Assembly (NCBI GenBank): GCA_037957365.1
Contig: JARHVA010001425.1
Span: 2,362,501 to 2,426,500 of the forward strand
DNA length: 64,000 nt
Reading direction: 5' to 3'
Source: Torreya grandis
Lineage: Eukaryota; Streptophyta; Pinopsida; Cupressales; Taxaceae
The notes beneath the pieces were generated by a model. It had not been told where the DNA came from and searched no databases. It was given only the letters and a program-made list of their open reading frames with translations. This document shows, one piece after another, positions 1 to 12,659 of this stretch; within the stretch, counting starts at the first letter, position 1; every line of letters begins with the position of its first letter. Both the position numbers and the translations under genes were made by a program.

Positions 1-299
1 TTGGCTCCAAAAACTCTCTTCCCTTTTACAATGGACAATACCTCCTTATATAGACCATTCATGAGGTATGTTAGTTATTAATGTCAAATATTAAGAACAA
101 CTATCCTTTTACAATTCTTTTAGAAACTTTTAGACATTCTAAAATGATAACCTATAGGCAATGAACTTTACAAGTTGTACATGTCTTTACAAAAAAGAAT
201 ATTATATTTTCAAAAAAATTATAATTTTTATGTATAATAGAATATCCTAAGTGAACTAGCTTTAATTTGGGGCCCTTATGCTATGTAGTCTTTTGCCTT

Positions 300-3200
300 C
301 CCTGCAAGATCTTCATTTTATAATGTTGTTCATTGATTAGCTGGAGATCAACAATAGGTTTCATAAAAAATTCCTTTTCTTGATATTTTATGCCCTTGAG
401 ATCCCTCTCAGCCCTTTCCAAAGATTATTTAATGATCTTATCATCTCTTAAATTTTTTTTTGATGATAAAAGAAGGCCTATGATCTTCTTATTATCAACC
501 CCTATTTTCCCTTGTCTTTGATTCCTTCCTTCTTGCATGAATTAAGTAGTTATGTGCTTGAATTCCTCATCAATGATAAGGCCTAGTGGACTAAGGGTGC
601 TCAGATCTTTGATTAATCAATCCAAAATGTGTAATATCTTACCCTCTTACTATTTAAGGTCCTTATAAATGTCATCCGTCTACTTGGACTAGCTAATTAG
701 TGCCTTGATCTTATCAATTAATATAGCCATAGCCATATTAGAGTGGGCTAGGCTGACTGTCCTAAATTCAAGGATTTTATTTTTAGTCAAGACTTTGATC
801 AAATCCTTCACTTGGTAGCTTGAAGCATACTATTGGCCAACTTAAACTATAGCCATGGTGCTTTGTTTATTCACTGCCTCTTGCCTAGTCTTGACTAACT
901 TCATATAATTAAACAAATCAGACATGGTGTCCTCAAATTGATTGAATCTATTTTCTTGGATTGACAATATGGATTCTTCTTTCAAGTTATTATTATATTA
1001 TATGATTCCCTTGATTATTATTTTCAATTGTTATGACTGAGCCTCAGCCATTTCAAGAACATTTTCTTCAAATATTAGTTCCTCGCCAGGCTTTTGTCCT
1101 CCAACAAAATTCAATCCCATAAAAGGTTACAATTTTTGGAAAATGAACTACTCTCCACCAACTATGGCCTTCTTCTCAGCTACCCTCTATAAACTAGTTG
1201 TTGTTGGGTCAAATTTGACACCCACTAAATATTACGTTATCTTTGGAGCTAAAGTTTCCATTTGTGATCCACTTGATTCTCCTATAACACACATCCTCAT
1301 TTCATATTACTTTTGCAAGGGAACTATCCATGGCTTGAACCCATCACGAACTGGATTATTGATTGTCTTCATCATTGCCCAAAGGTGTTGTGCAATATCT
1401 ATTTTTTGAAATTTTCCATAGATGAACCATTCAAGAATGGTTGGATCCTAAATCAATTTTTCTTCACTAAATAGATTGATTTCATTCAAAGGATGAGTGA
1501 AGGTCACCTTGGTCTTCTTAGTTTAACCTGAGATAATGGCCAATTTAGATTTTATTTTAGGGGTGTCTATATGAACTAGATCCAACACTTCCTTCCCCTT
1601 CTCTTCCTTTGTCTCCTCCATTTTTTCATCTTTATATTGAAAGGCTAATGATATTATTTTGAGGGCATCTTCAATGGTATGATTAGTGTCGAATGCCAAT
1701 ATGTGAACTTCTTCCACTACTAACCCTTATTCCTTTGCTTGGTTGAAGAGGATACAATTTCATCAGGCCTTCTCTCCTTTGGACTTTACTCAATTTGTGC
1801 CTTAGGTCTAGATTCTATTTGTAGCTAGGGTGGTGGAAGTTTAAAAGGTGTACCACTTAGCAAATCATACTACCTTGGTCCCAATTATGATTTATCATCT
1901 ACTTCCTATTGCTCCTTCCACATCCTATATTAAGGATTGATGTTGTGCCTTTTCAATTTAATGCCGGTATTAAATAATGAAGAGGCTTTTGTTTATATGG
2001 GGTCAAAAGTACCAAACTAGTGATCATAAGGGACATTTATTCCTTTATCTTTCAAATGTTCTTTAACTCCTTTCTATACATCCCACTATCTTAGCTCATC
2101 AATTTAGAGATTAAAGGAGGTCATGTGTTTTAAAGTATCCTCAATATTGTCCCATTATGAAAAAATAGTCCTTCCAATGGTTATGGGGAGGGTATGAAGC
2201 AAACGCTTCCTTTTGGTTTTGTACAAACCATATATTCCATTGCATATTTGATAAGCCACCTCTTACTATGCTAGTTTGATTAGCACATGGACTAATAATC
2301 TAAGTGGAGTGCATTGGACTCCATCAATCCTAATGATTATTCAATTAGGATATAACCAAATGTCTCCCATAGTCTCAATTGACTTTTTGATCAAGGGGTT
2401 CACTCTTGACATTGGGATCCTAGTTATGGCCTCTATTAGGTCTAGATAAACACAATCACATATGAATTGAATATGGTCCCTATATTTTAATGTGTAACTC
2501 TGAATAGTATTAGAAGACTATTTGTGTCCCATTAGGTAACCATTACCTAAGGTTTGGGATCTTTGTTATTGTAATTAAGGCATCTAAAAGATATGGCATC
2601 ATGTAGAATTGGTTCCTAATTTTATTCTTGACTAAAAATTTTTGTCTATTTAAATAGGTGTTGATAACTTCACTAAGAGGAGGGGTGAGTTATTTTTCAA
2701 TCATAAAGTAAACAAATTTCACCCAAATTTTATCCACATATGTAGTGGTTGAATTTCCACATAATGTATTCATCATAGTCATGATCATTTGTATCCCAAG
2801 TCTAAATTGACCAATGGGGATGTTGTTATTGAAGTCTAAAAACACTTGATCCATATATTATAGCCATAGGGAAAGGATGATCTTCTAATCATTATATTTA
2901 TCCCAATTATTGATTATGGTTTGGTCTACTTGGGGTTTAGGCATTTTCTAATAGTTTGTAAATGTTATAAGAGAGATGTAAGTAATTTTTTTGAAACTAC
3001 CCTCATGAATAATCATGCCCCTATCTATTTTGTCATATTTAAAAATAGGGGAGAAGATGTATATATAATTCAGTACCTCAAGTTTTGTTACAACATAATA
3101 AATACCTATCATTTGAATGGCAACTATGTCGCAGTAGCACCTCCTTATAGACATATTCTTCTCCTCTTTTCTTATGATGGGTTGATAGTTATCAATGGTC

Positions 3201-3350
3201 TAAAATAAGCTTGACCAATTTTCATCCCTTGTGTTTAGAGCCATGGAATCGAATTGTGTGTCCTTAAAAATAATCCTTTCTAAATATGAAGTCAAATAAA
3301 TCTCCACATCTTCTCTTAAAACACATTTTCAGGCTGCCATGACTGTGAAT
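300..3350 (-). pseudogene. Unrecognised reading frame inside the A 3' LTR, decayed
   Basis: Minus-strand fragments here match, in order and frame, fragments in the other A repeat. One is 1523-1717 (begins MEEVHILAF, acidic and lysine-rich with EEKGKEVLDL). Another is 2948-3154 (begins MSIRRCYCDIVAIQM). A helical, charged C-terminal part, read from about 700 down to 350, contains EFKH and ERAERDLKG. Together they imply one protein of roughly 1,000 residues, now broken by stops and frameshifts. It reads in the same direction as pol but lies within the LTR. I do not recognise the family. It could be a captured host gene or an LTR accessory ORF. Confidence 0.5.
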
Positions 3351-4541
3351 TTCTCTAAGTATTTGCTAGTGGTATGTAGTTCAACAATGAATCAAAATTA
3401 TCCTTTCATAATTGAAAATCTAATCTTATTTGGCTTGATTATAATGAGCATAGTGTCAAATTATGGTTTCCATACTTGCTAGGTCAATCCTAAAGGCTTT
3501 TACAGTGCTTTAATGGTGGCATCTATTTGAACTTATGTAAGTTTCATGACATAGATCTTAATTGGAATATGTATTTATACGTTTACATTTCTTGAATCTA
3601 AAAAATCTTCAACATGGCATATTATACTTATGTGGCATCACCATGGCATCCTCCTCATTAATATTTATAATATGACTATTTATCACTTTTGGACACATGT
3701 CAATATTTGATTGGTTATAAAACCCTTTGAAATTTATGCCTTATCTCACACCATTGGATTTATTTGCTTAGATAAATAGGGTTTATTGATATTAATCTAA
3801 GAGCTTAAACACCATTGGTTAATTGTTCTATTACTTGTGGTTATGACACTTGTCACTGATGCATTCATCCTAATCTTTATTGAAATGTCAATACCAATCT
3901 CACATTGTTGAATCATCTTTATCTAGATGAATGTGTTCCATTGATCTTGATCAATTAGATCATGTCCCCCAGATTATTGATCAAAATGTGTACACTTAAC
4001 TACATACCATCGATCTTTGAAAGATGCTCGAGATTTAATTTATGGCTTGTGATTATGCCACATATCATCTCCACATTTTTCTTAGGGATTTTAAATTTTT
4101 AACCTTCATCACGTTTCATTAGATCCTACTTGGCTAGATCAACATGCTCCATCAGATCTCAATCTAAGGGGTGGAATGCCATTGACTCCTCAATGTTCCT
4201 TTACTAAATTTCTGACAATTTTCACCTTCTCTCTTACCTTAGGATCTTTGAATTGTCAACATTGATCTCATAGCATTGGATCATCTTCATTCGATCAATC
4301 TCACTTCATCATATCATCTTTTGTTGTGTACCATTAGATATTTGGTGGGATGGCCAGATGGTGACACTTGTCACCTTCTCAATTGTTTTGGGGATCCATT
4401 TAGTTCTTGACTTAACTCATGTTTGTAGATCAATGTTTCTCAATAAATATGTACCATTGATCTTATGGTTAAAAAAATGTTTAAGTCAGGTTCAGGAAAC
4501 ACATGAACTTAGGATAAAGTCTTAATACTAAGGTTTTTGTT

Positions 4542-4653
4542 CATATTAATAAACATGAATTAAAACCTTAGGATTAAATCTTAAGATAAGTTTATAACAT
4601 ATTAATAAACATGAATTAAAACCTTAGGATTAAATCTTAAGCTAAGTTTATAG
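4542..4653. repeat. 56-bp tandem duplication in the A left LTR
   Basis: Two consecutive 56-bp units start with CATATTAATAAACATG at 4542 and 4598 and are nearly identical. The matching stretch of the other LTR (about 18,000-18,060) has a single unit, so the duplication arose in this copy after insertion. Confidence 0.8.
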
Positions 4654-5250
4654 CATAATGAAATGGACCATGTGATTATCTAGACCATGCTAATAATAAA
4701 ATATACCAAGGGGTCATGAGACATGAAGGGACCAAGCATAAGATTTTTAGACTAAGGTTTGGTCATGCTGAAAAACACAACTAAGACTTAGGATAAAAAT
4801 TAAACAAATTCCATGGCATAAATAATTGTTCCCATGAAAAATTGAATTTAATTCAAAAGGGGATCTAGGTTAAAAAATTAAACTAAGGTTTTAACATGAC
4901 TTAAAATAGATTAAACTAATCTTTAATAGACCAAAGTTTAGTAAAAGATGAATTTAACATTGAAGCACAAAACCCTAAGCATGTTCATTTTCAAATGAGA
5001 TTCCATTGAACATGTAATACAGGAACACATGAAACAATCATTAGTAACATTAGAAGGGGTAAAATCATGATCACTTGAAAACATGTCAATTAATCTAAAT
5101 GAGAACTAGGTGTGGATGATCTTTAAATAAATATGATGTGCCAACATACTAATGGTATTCTGATTAAGTGATTTTTGAACTTTAAGTTAAATTTTGCATA
5201 GTATAACATAAGGGTCCCCATTTTTTAGAAATGGGGGTATGTTGACCTCA

Positions 5251-6249
5251 ATAATTGGTGAATTCCTAGAGAAACATAAAAATATGTTAGAATTCAAAGA
5301 CTTTAGTTTAGACTAATAACTAGGCTACTTATTCCACTTGATCATACACACTTATTAAGATCAATTCATGGTTGAAATAATTATTACATATGTATAATTA
5401 GAATTAAACATCAAAACATATCCATGTTTTGTGTGTGATTTTATTCCATTTTCTAATTTCCATAGGATTTAGAGAACATGTTTCAGATCCATGACCTTAA
5501 CCATTAACATTGACTTACATCATATTTAGATGTCAATTATGAATCATGATTTATATCAAGGATGGATTGGGCATTTATATATTTATATCCAGGCATCAAT
5601 AACCCAGCTAGATATACCTTTGCCTCCACTCAAGGCCTTGCTCCATTGCTAGCTAGGTGTCCATAGCCCTATTGGAGATTACCAAAATCACCTTTGCCTA
5701 GAAAGCTTTTGAATTTTGCAATAAATCCCTTACTTTTGTATATTTCAAGGTATTTTGACTTTATAACAAAGGTTAGGAGCTATATTAGCCAAGTTTTAAT
5801 ATTTAGTCAAATGTTTGGTCCTAAAATAATTATCCTTAGCTATAAACTTTATCCCAGGTAATTAATGTTTTTTAAGTGTAAGCATGACTGTATCCAAGTA
5901 ATTCCATCTTTCATCCTACATATGAAATCCTTCTTATAATCAAGATTAGATCAAAACAAGAATAACAGTCTCAAGGAATAATTATCCTACTAATTAGTCC
6001 TCACAAGTTTGTCTAAACCATAATATTGGGCTCACATTTCAACAATCCATGACTAATAGATGCTAAGGAGACATACCTACATTCCTGAACTATGGAGTTA
6101 TTTTTTAGTATATAAATTAATTTTGCATTGAGGACTATCTTGAAAAGACTTATTTAGAGCAAAGATAAAAGTAGAGAGAAAGGAAACACACCAAAAAAAA
6201 TCACACCAATAGAAATCAAAGTGAACAAGCAAACAAATATATACACACA
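5251..6249 (-). other. Element A interior between integrase and 3' LTR, no gene seen
   Basis: About 1 kb of AT-rich sequence between the end of the integrase remnant and the 3' LTR. I see no conserved reading frame and no convincing polypurine tract on the minus strand next to 5250. It is probably the 3' untranslated part of A. Confidence 0.5.
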
Positions 6250-7500
6250 CTATGTACAAACAAGGGATAAGAAGGAAAGGAATAATAAATAATCTAAACT
6301 AAGCCTAACTACACTAACTCTAACTAGTCTTACAATTAATTTCATAAAGACTTCAAGTGGGACAAAAAGGAAGTAATGATTTAGATATTTCCCATTGGTA
6401 GGTAATGTGAATTCTTCCCCTTGCATGTCTTTTAATTTTAAGGTGTTATATCCCAAGATATTATCAGTTTAACATGGGCCAATCCACAAGGGAATGAACT
6501 TCCCATGCTTTCCTTTTGGTTGTAAGGATTTATCATAGAGAATAACTAGGTCTCCCTATATAAATACCTTTATCTTTGAATGTTTATCAAACCACCTCTT
6601 AAATGTGGTTTGGTGTCTACTAAAATTAGAAAAAGTTTCCTCTCTTGCATCTTCCATCTATGTGATGCCTAACAAAATTGAATTTATAAATTCTTGATCC
6701 TCCTTCATGTAGTCTTTCATGAACCTATATGTTGGCATCTTGAGTGTGATGGGAAATATAGGTTCTTGACCATATACTAGCAAGAATTGTGATGCCTTGA
6801 GAGCTTTCTTAACTCTAGTCCTATCTACCCAAAAGGCATACATGAGTATCATGTGTCATGTTCTTGGTTTATCAGTTGTAGACTTCTTTATGGCTTTCAT
6901 CAAATTTTTGTTTGTTGATTTATATACTCCATTACCTTGGGGGTAATGGTTTTTAGAGAACTTGAGAACAATGTTGTTATATTCCCATTCAATCATCTTA
7001 ATGGACATAAATGTAGATCCATTATGACATACTAGAGAATCTGGTGTGCCAAACCTTGTACATATGTTTTCTTCTAGATATTTGATCACTTTTTTAGTTC
7101 TACATTGCTTGGTTTTTACTACTTCAGTCCATCTCATGTAGTAGTTAGTATTAGTCATAACATGCTTATGACCATCTAATGAATTAGGTTTGATGACCCC
7201 CATGAAGTATAATCCCTATTGTACAAAAGGTTTATCAATTATGACTAGTTTCAATGACATGGCAGCCTTGGGCTCTTTAGTGTTGAATATTTGATATGAA
7301 TGAAACTACCTCACATGCTTGTGATCATCCTTGAAGATAGTAGGACAATAATAACTGAGTCTAAGGATATTGTGAGTTGTAGTCCTTCCATATGGATGTC
7401 CACTGCCTATTTTTTCATGAAATGTGCTCAAGATCTTAGTTGCTTCTTCTTTGGACACACACCTCAGATAAACACCTTCAAATTTCTTCCTATATAATGC
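6250..7500 (-). pseudogene. Element A integrase remnant
   Basis: Read on the minus strand, a zinc-binding HHCC-like region lies at about 7500-7280 (HEKIGSGHPYGRTTTHNILR). The core at 7203-6856 contains TNTNYYMRWTEVV, CHNGSTF and PQGNGVYKSTNKNL. These match the DYFTKW, SDNGTAF and PQGNGQAESTNK blocks of plant Gypsy integrases. All three catalytic positions look replaced: D to N, D to H and E to K. A C-terminal piece at 6456-6250 ends in TNGKYLNHYF, like the PINGRYLKKYY tail of the family. Several stops and frame changes separate the pieces, so it is non-functional. Confidence 0.8.
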
Positions 7501-7599
7501 GCCATCTTTGATTATTAAATGGGTTTCCTTGAGTCTTAAAGATATTTTTTATCTCTACTTAATATTTTAGAATAATAGCCATTGATTATCAAACAAATA

Positions 7600-9000
7600 G
7601 TAGGATCATACTAATTATTAGATTAAAAGATTTGTTGATCTACATGCATAATACTCAGTTTAGGATTAGTATTAGTAATTAAATAAATCAAACCCTTGGC
7701 ATCTTACCAACTTGGTGGTATTCATCTCTAGATAATATTATTACAGGATAGACATCCACTTACCTCTCCTTTATCCAAGTTCACATTGACTCAACATTAG
7801 CTTAGTGGTAGGGTATAGTAGAATTACATGTACCTTATTTCTAAAGATATAATGCCTAAATTTATTTAGTACCTTGACTAAAGCAAATTCTTGTTTCTCA
7901 ATCAAAGAATAGTTAAACTCAACATTTTTTAAGGTTATTACTCTTGAAATAAATGTGGTGATCAAACTTATCTACTTTATAATTTATAAGAACTTAGAAG
8001 GTAGATAAAGATATAAATCGCTAGTGAAATCTATACTTATCAGTACCAGATCTTGCCTAGTTACTTCTTTGATGTCTTTGAAATATTTCTCAGTTTCTTC
8101 ATTCTATGTGATCTTGACATCTTTATTCAACATGTCATTCAATGGCTTCAAATCTCTACAAAACCAAAAATGAACTTTTTCACAAAGTTGATTTTACCAA
8201 AGAAAGACTTCAATTCCTTCTTACTATTGTGGAGTTATATCTTTGATATTGCATTTACTTTATCTAGGTCTATATATATCCCCTCCTTGGTTATGACATG
8301 TCCTAATAGTTTTCCCTTAGTGACACAAAAGATGTTACTGGGATTGAGGGAGATTTTTTACCTTCTACATCTCTTAAATACCTAATACAAGTGCATGATA
8401 TGGTTTTCCCTATTTTTTGAAAAGATAGTCAAGTCATCTATGTATATAATAATCCACTTACTTATGAGGCCTTGGAATTAATGATCCATTACTCTTTGAA
8501 AGGTTTCACCTAAATTTATTAATCCAAAGGGAAATTTTCTTGTAAGCAAAAGTGCCCCACTTAGTAGTAAATTTAGTCTTCATCTTGCATTTCTTGTTCA
8601 TTAGTACTTGATTATATCCTAAAAATCCATTAAGAAAATAAATCATAGTAGAAACCAAAATAATTTGGATTACTTGGTCAAGATAAGGTATGGGATAATT
8701 ATCATTTTTATATTCTCTATTCAAATTCCTAAAGTTGATGCATAATTTGATTTCACCATTTTTATTCCTAATTGGTACTAAGTTAGCTACCTAGGTAGAG
8801 TGCCTAATGGGAAACACTATCTTAGTATCTAGTAACTTTTTAACCTCCTTGTATAGCATTGGTTTTAGGATAGGGTTAATTATCTTTTATTTTTGCCTAA
8901 ATGGTTTGTAAGCTTCTTTTAGAGGTATGGTGTGGGTTATGACTATGGAATCAAAGATATTCAAGTCATCATAAGACCATGATATTACATCCTTATAATT
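7600..9000 (-). pseudogene. Element A reverse transcriptase and RNase H remnant
   Basis: The minus strand from about 8990 reads WSYDDL, HTIPLKE and then PFRQK, the linker before Tat-type RT. At 8724-8506 follows a clear RT block with NDNYPIPYLDQV, FLNGFLGYNQVLM and KFTTKWGTFAYKK. The YxDD position is degraded (YYIHR followed by a stop), so the catalytic centre is lost. Downstream, KNVEFNYSLIEKQEFALV and NKFRHYIF (7965-7771) match the RNase H block that follows RT in Gypsy pol. Stops and frameshifts break the frame throughout. Confidence 0.82.
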
Positions 9001-10060
9001 AGTCAATAAATATTTGGCTCTCTTGGTTTTAATGCTAATGAAACTTGTACTAATATTCAATAGCTAAGGTTGACCTTGGGAACCTAGGTCAGCTATATGA
9101 TAGTCCCTCCCATCTACTTTAGGAATATTGATAGTCTCAACTAGTCTATATAAATCAAATAATATCTATAATGCTATCATTACTTTAGGGATCTTATTGT
9201 CACTCAAATGAATGACTTTTTCATCAGTCTTACCTTTAACTTTGTCATCATCAAGGATATTTCTATTTACCTCATCAATGATGTGTCTTAAATACTCTTG
9301 ATCTAGTCATGAAGTCTATGATCTATTGATCATCATTTAATACTTGTAGATGGTTAACATTATCTACAATTGAGGGACATGGAATTAGTTCAATGGTAAG
9401 GGTTTGTTACTTGGAATTTTAATTCAGAATAACGTTAGCTATAGTTGAAGTAAGTTCATCATCAACGTTGTTTTCTTCCCTAGGAATTGACATAATGTTA
9501 AAATCATCAAAACACTCAATTAAGTCCCATACTCTAAATTTATACTTCTTGATATATGACAACTTGCATTGGTGTTTAATTTTGACATGATTAAATAATA
9601 GTTCTAAATTACCAGAAACTAATAGTTCTTTGACCTCATGTTTGATTGTAAACTATAATCTAAGAATAAGTGCTTCATATTCTATAAGATTATTAGTGCA
9701 TGGACGTTAGAATTTGTAGGAGGCATTGTAGCCCTTCCCAATGGGATTGATTAACACCACTCTTCCTCTAGAACTTGATTTACATCTAGAAACATCAAAG
9801 TACTACTTCCATAATTTAGGTATAGTATGAGAATTTTTTGAGTTACATACCTTTAGGGTGCCAAGAGTGTAAACACCCAAATTTGAGTTAACCATGTTGA
9901 CATTTTCATTGTTTGGATTGTACTCAGTGATCATATGCTTCATCTTGGGTTCTCTCTATCTTGATATAATTGGGAACTCCTTTCTAGGGTAACCACTTGT
10001 GTGAACAATTAGTTGACATGTAACCATTCAATGATCTAGCCCACTCTCTACTTAGTAGCA
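9001..10060 (-). other. Element A protease-RT spacer, no gene resolved
   Basis: About 1 kb between the protease and RT remnants. Tat-type polyproteins have a long poorly conserved linker at this place. I see scattered minus-strand reading but no domain that I can name. Confidence 0.4.
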
Positions 10061-10099
10061 TTCCATAGGAATTAAGGATGTCTACCACTTGGATGTAAA

Positions 10100-10335
10100 T
10101 AAACTATTAGATCCATGATTTAGAAGCAATCTACATGTGAACATTTAACAAATCACCAACCACTTTGACTCTTGATTTATATAATTGAGTCATAACCCTA
10201 TCATATTTAATGAGAGTCAAACCAAGTTGTTCACAAATACACTTAGACATAATATTTGTAGATGCACCAGAGGCTAACAAATAATTTTCAAATTTTTACC
10301 AAAGATCTTGATTGTAAGTAGGAAAGGTGGGCCAT
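10100..10335 (-). pseudogene. Element A aspartic protease remnant
   Basis: The minus strand around 10,280-10,200 reads LLASGASTNIMSKCICEQLGL. Retroviral-type proteases of this lineage have LLDSGAST at the same place, so the catalytic Asp appears to be Ala here. The frame is closed by stops on both sides. The position between the gag and RT remnants fits the assignment. Confidence 0.65.
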
Positions 10336-10429
10336 CCGCTTTACTTTTGTGTATTGCAACATTAGTATGTGTAATCTTTTGAGACTTATTAAGCTTCTTA
10401 GATAAAGACTCCAATATCAAATCTATTTT

Positions 10430-12060
10430 CTCAGTAATCTAAGTCAAATCATGTAAGTTAATGTTAGATTTTATATTTTTCATGTCATATACTATAGTAT
10501 ATCCAGTCCTATTGGAAGAATTAGATGTATCAGCATTAGTTTTAAAGGTACTTCCCTTAGGAGGCTCTAATTTTTTATTTGATGTAGTATTAAGAGGTGT
10601 GTCAAAATTATTTGGTGGAGTTAAGGTAGTCAAAGGCTGATTTTTATCCCTATTCATCAAAGGATAGGTCTTATTTAGATATTAGTAAAAATCATGAATC
10701 TCCTTAAGGATATCCTTGGGGTCATTCTCTTCTTGAAATGATAACTCAAACGTTTCCACCATGAGAGTTGAATCAGAAGATTTAGATGACCTTTAAGAAT
10801 TATAGGTACCTACACCATTATATTTATTAGGTACAACTTCAAAATTATCTAACTCTTCTTGAAAAGCTTCAAAATCATTACAAAATTCTAGACAATCTAA
10901 TTCACAATGCTTTGCAGTATAGTGAACTCTACAATAATTTGGTAAAGCAACATCACTAAAATTTATGTTAGATACATTATTATTAATAGAGGACTCATTG
11001 TTAAGGCTATTTTTTTTTGTTATTTTGAAACATATTTGAATTCCTATTGAGCCTTTGAAAAGAGAAGTTTATTTTATATCTTTCCCCAGTATTGCCAACT
11101 TGATTTTACAACTGAAGGCAATTAGTGCTTAACTTTTAAACCATCTTTAAAATAGAATAATTCTCATTGTTGGCTGAATTATAATTATTAACTTGAGTAT
11201 TTATAGTAGTTTCATGCATTAAATTTCTCTGATCTTGTGGATTATATCCACTAGTAGAATTGTTCAAGAATCCTAGGTTTTGGCGAGGATGTGTATGACT
11301 TAGAGGTAATTGGTTCAAAACTGGAAGCTGATTTAAGGTAGAAATATTTTGATTGGAATTGAGAATGACATTAAAAATATGCAATTTTGGATTAATTTTA
11401 GGAATCATGTATGTCATTTGGCCTTGGTGTTGCATCTGATCATTAATGATCATAACTTTAGCATAAGCTAGGGCTAGTGTATTAATGACCTGAGAAGATC
11501 TTTTGAGAAACATAGAAGTCATAGGATCCAAGGAATCCTTGTAAATATCTAAGGATAAAAACTCATTAGGTCTATAAGGATCTATGTATTTTTTTAAAAA
11601 AATTAAATCTATCATTAAAGGCTTTTATGGGCTCATTTGAGTCTCTTTTGACTATGGTAAACTATTGGTAGAAAACACATGGTCTAATGATTTTGCCAAA
11701 ATTGATTTAGGAAGTAATTATTATAATAACTCCAGCTAGATATATAATTTTTAAGAAGGTTTAGGAAACATTCATATTCATCATCTTTAAAATTAAATGG
11801 AAATAATATGCATGCCACATCTTCATGGATAACATTCGATAGTCTTAAAGCAACTTTGAAAATTTTAATGTGTCATTCAGAAGTTACGACACCATTAGGA
11901 CTAAAAGTAGGAAAATAATTTTTAGGATTATGAGTAAGGTTTGAACCACAATTGGAAAATTAATTGAAGAACTACGTAGCCAATCCATACCTTGATATGG
12001 ATTGAACATAAGAGCACCCTAAATTGGTGAAGTTGGTAGAAACTTTAAGAGTCTACACTT
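10430..12060 (-). pseudogene. Element A gag remnant
   Basis: Read on the minus strand, the capsid part lies at about 11,900-11,640. It contains HEDVACILFPF and NYISSWS, close to the HEDVA..LFP and NSISSW blocks of Tat/Athila gag. It is followed by a 159-codon open stretch (11,615-11,136) rich in Asn, Gln and Pro. A degraded zinc knuckle at about 10,950-10,890 reads YCRVHYTAKHCELDCLEF, like the C..H....H.E..C form used by these gags. A further Asn/Thr-rich piece lies at 10,660-10,439. The gene has stops and frame changes. Confidence 0.72.
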
Positions 12061-12614
12061 ACCTTTTACTTGCCTAGCTCTCCTATGAGCTTCTAATGAC
12101 ATAAGAGGAACCCTTGTCTCTAAACATGACCTTGTCCTTATCCTTGGTAATTCTAGCTTGAAATATTTAAACCATGTTTGAAATATAATGTTTAAGTCTT
12201 ATCTTTACAAAGAATGATGTTTAGACTTGCATGTTAAGCAAATTTTGTAGAAATATTTGTAAATAACAACAAAGGGCATCAATATTTAACTAATTTACCT
12301 CAAATATATGCCCAAATACATAGGTATGAGTGATATTTACACATTTTAAGCTCAAACAAACTCAAATTTTCAAAGATACAATTAATATTTGAACAAAAAT
12401 GCTATTACTAACATGAAATGCCTTGGATTCATAGATCTTAAACTATATTTACCACAATTACTCACGTATCTTCAAAGAATATCTATCTTTCTCTAAAAAA
12501 TCACAAAGACTAGTCTAAAACCATTAAGATCAATGATATTTACATAAATATGTGAATAATACATCAATCTTTAGACATAAATCACCAAAATTAGAAAAGA
12601 TGTAAATTTTCAAA

Positions 12615-12659
12615 GATTTAACTAGGCCTTCCTTCTAGTGCCACTAGAATGAGTATCCC
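12615..12659 (-). promoter_or_regulatory. Candidate primer-binding region of element A
   Basis: If the right LTR begins at TGTTGACGCC (12,660), the minus strand leaves the LTR as GGCGTCAACA and runs into GGGATACTC and then TGGCACTAGAAGG. The latter has the TGG start of a primer site but lies about 16 bases from the LTR and matches no tRNA that I can name. This call is weak. Confidence 0.25.

Larger units (their letters stand above)
1..5250 (-). repeat. 3' LTR of element A, truncated by the window edge
   Basis: This stretch aligns along its whole length with about 13,442-18,657 in the same orientation. For example, the first 60 bases match those from 13,442 with only a few differences, and both copies finish in GTTGAC(C/T)TCA. 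As A runs on the minus strand, this copy is its 3' LTR and its minus-strand start is TGAGGTC at 5250. The copy begins before base 1; by comparison with the right copy roughly 0.8 kb may be missing. It holds the LTR-borne reading frame described separately. Confidence 0.75.

Noticed and set aside
1143..1409. Plus-strand ORF of 88 codons, with a matching one at 14,580-14,798
   Set aside because: It lies antisense to the coding-like minus strand of the A LTR and shares its similarity only because the DNA is repeated. The minus frames fit the longer conserved protein better.
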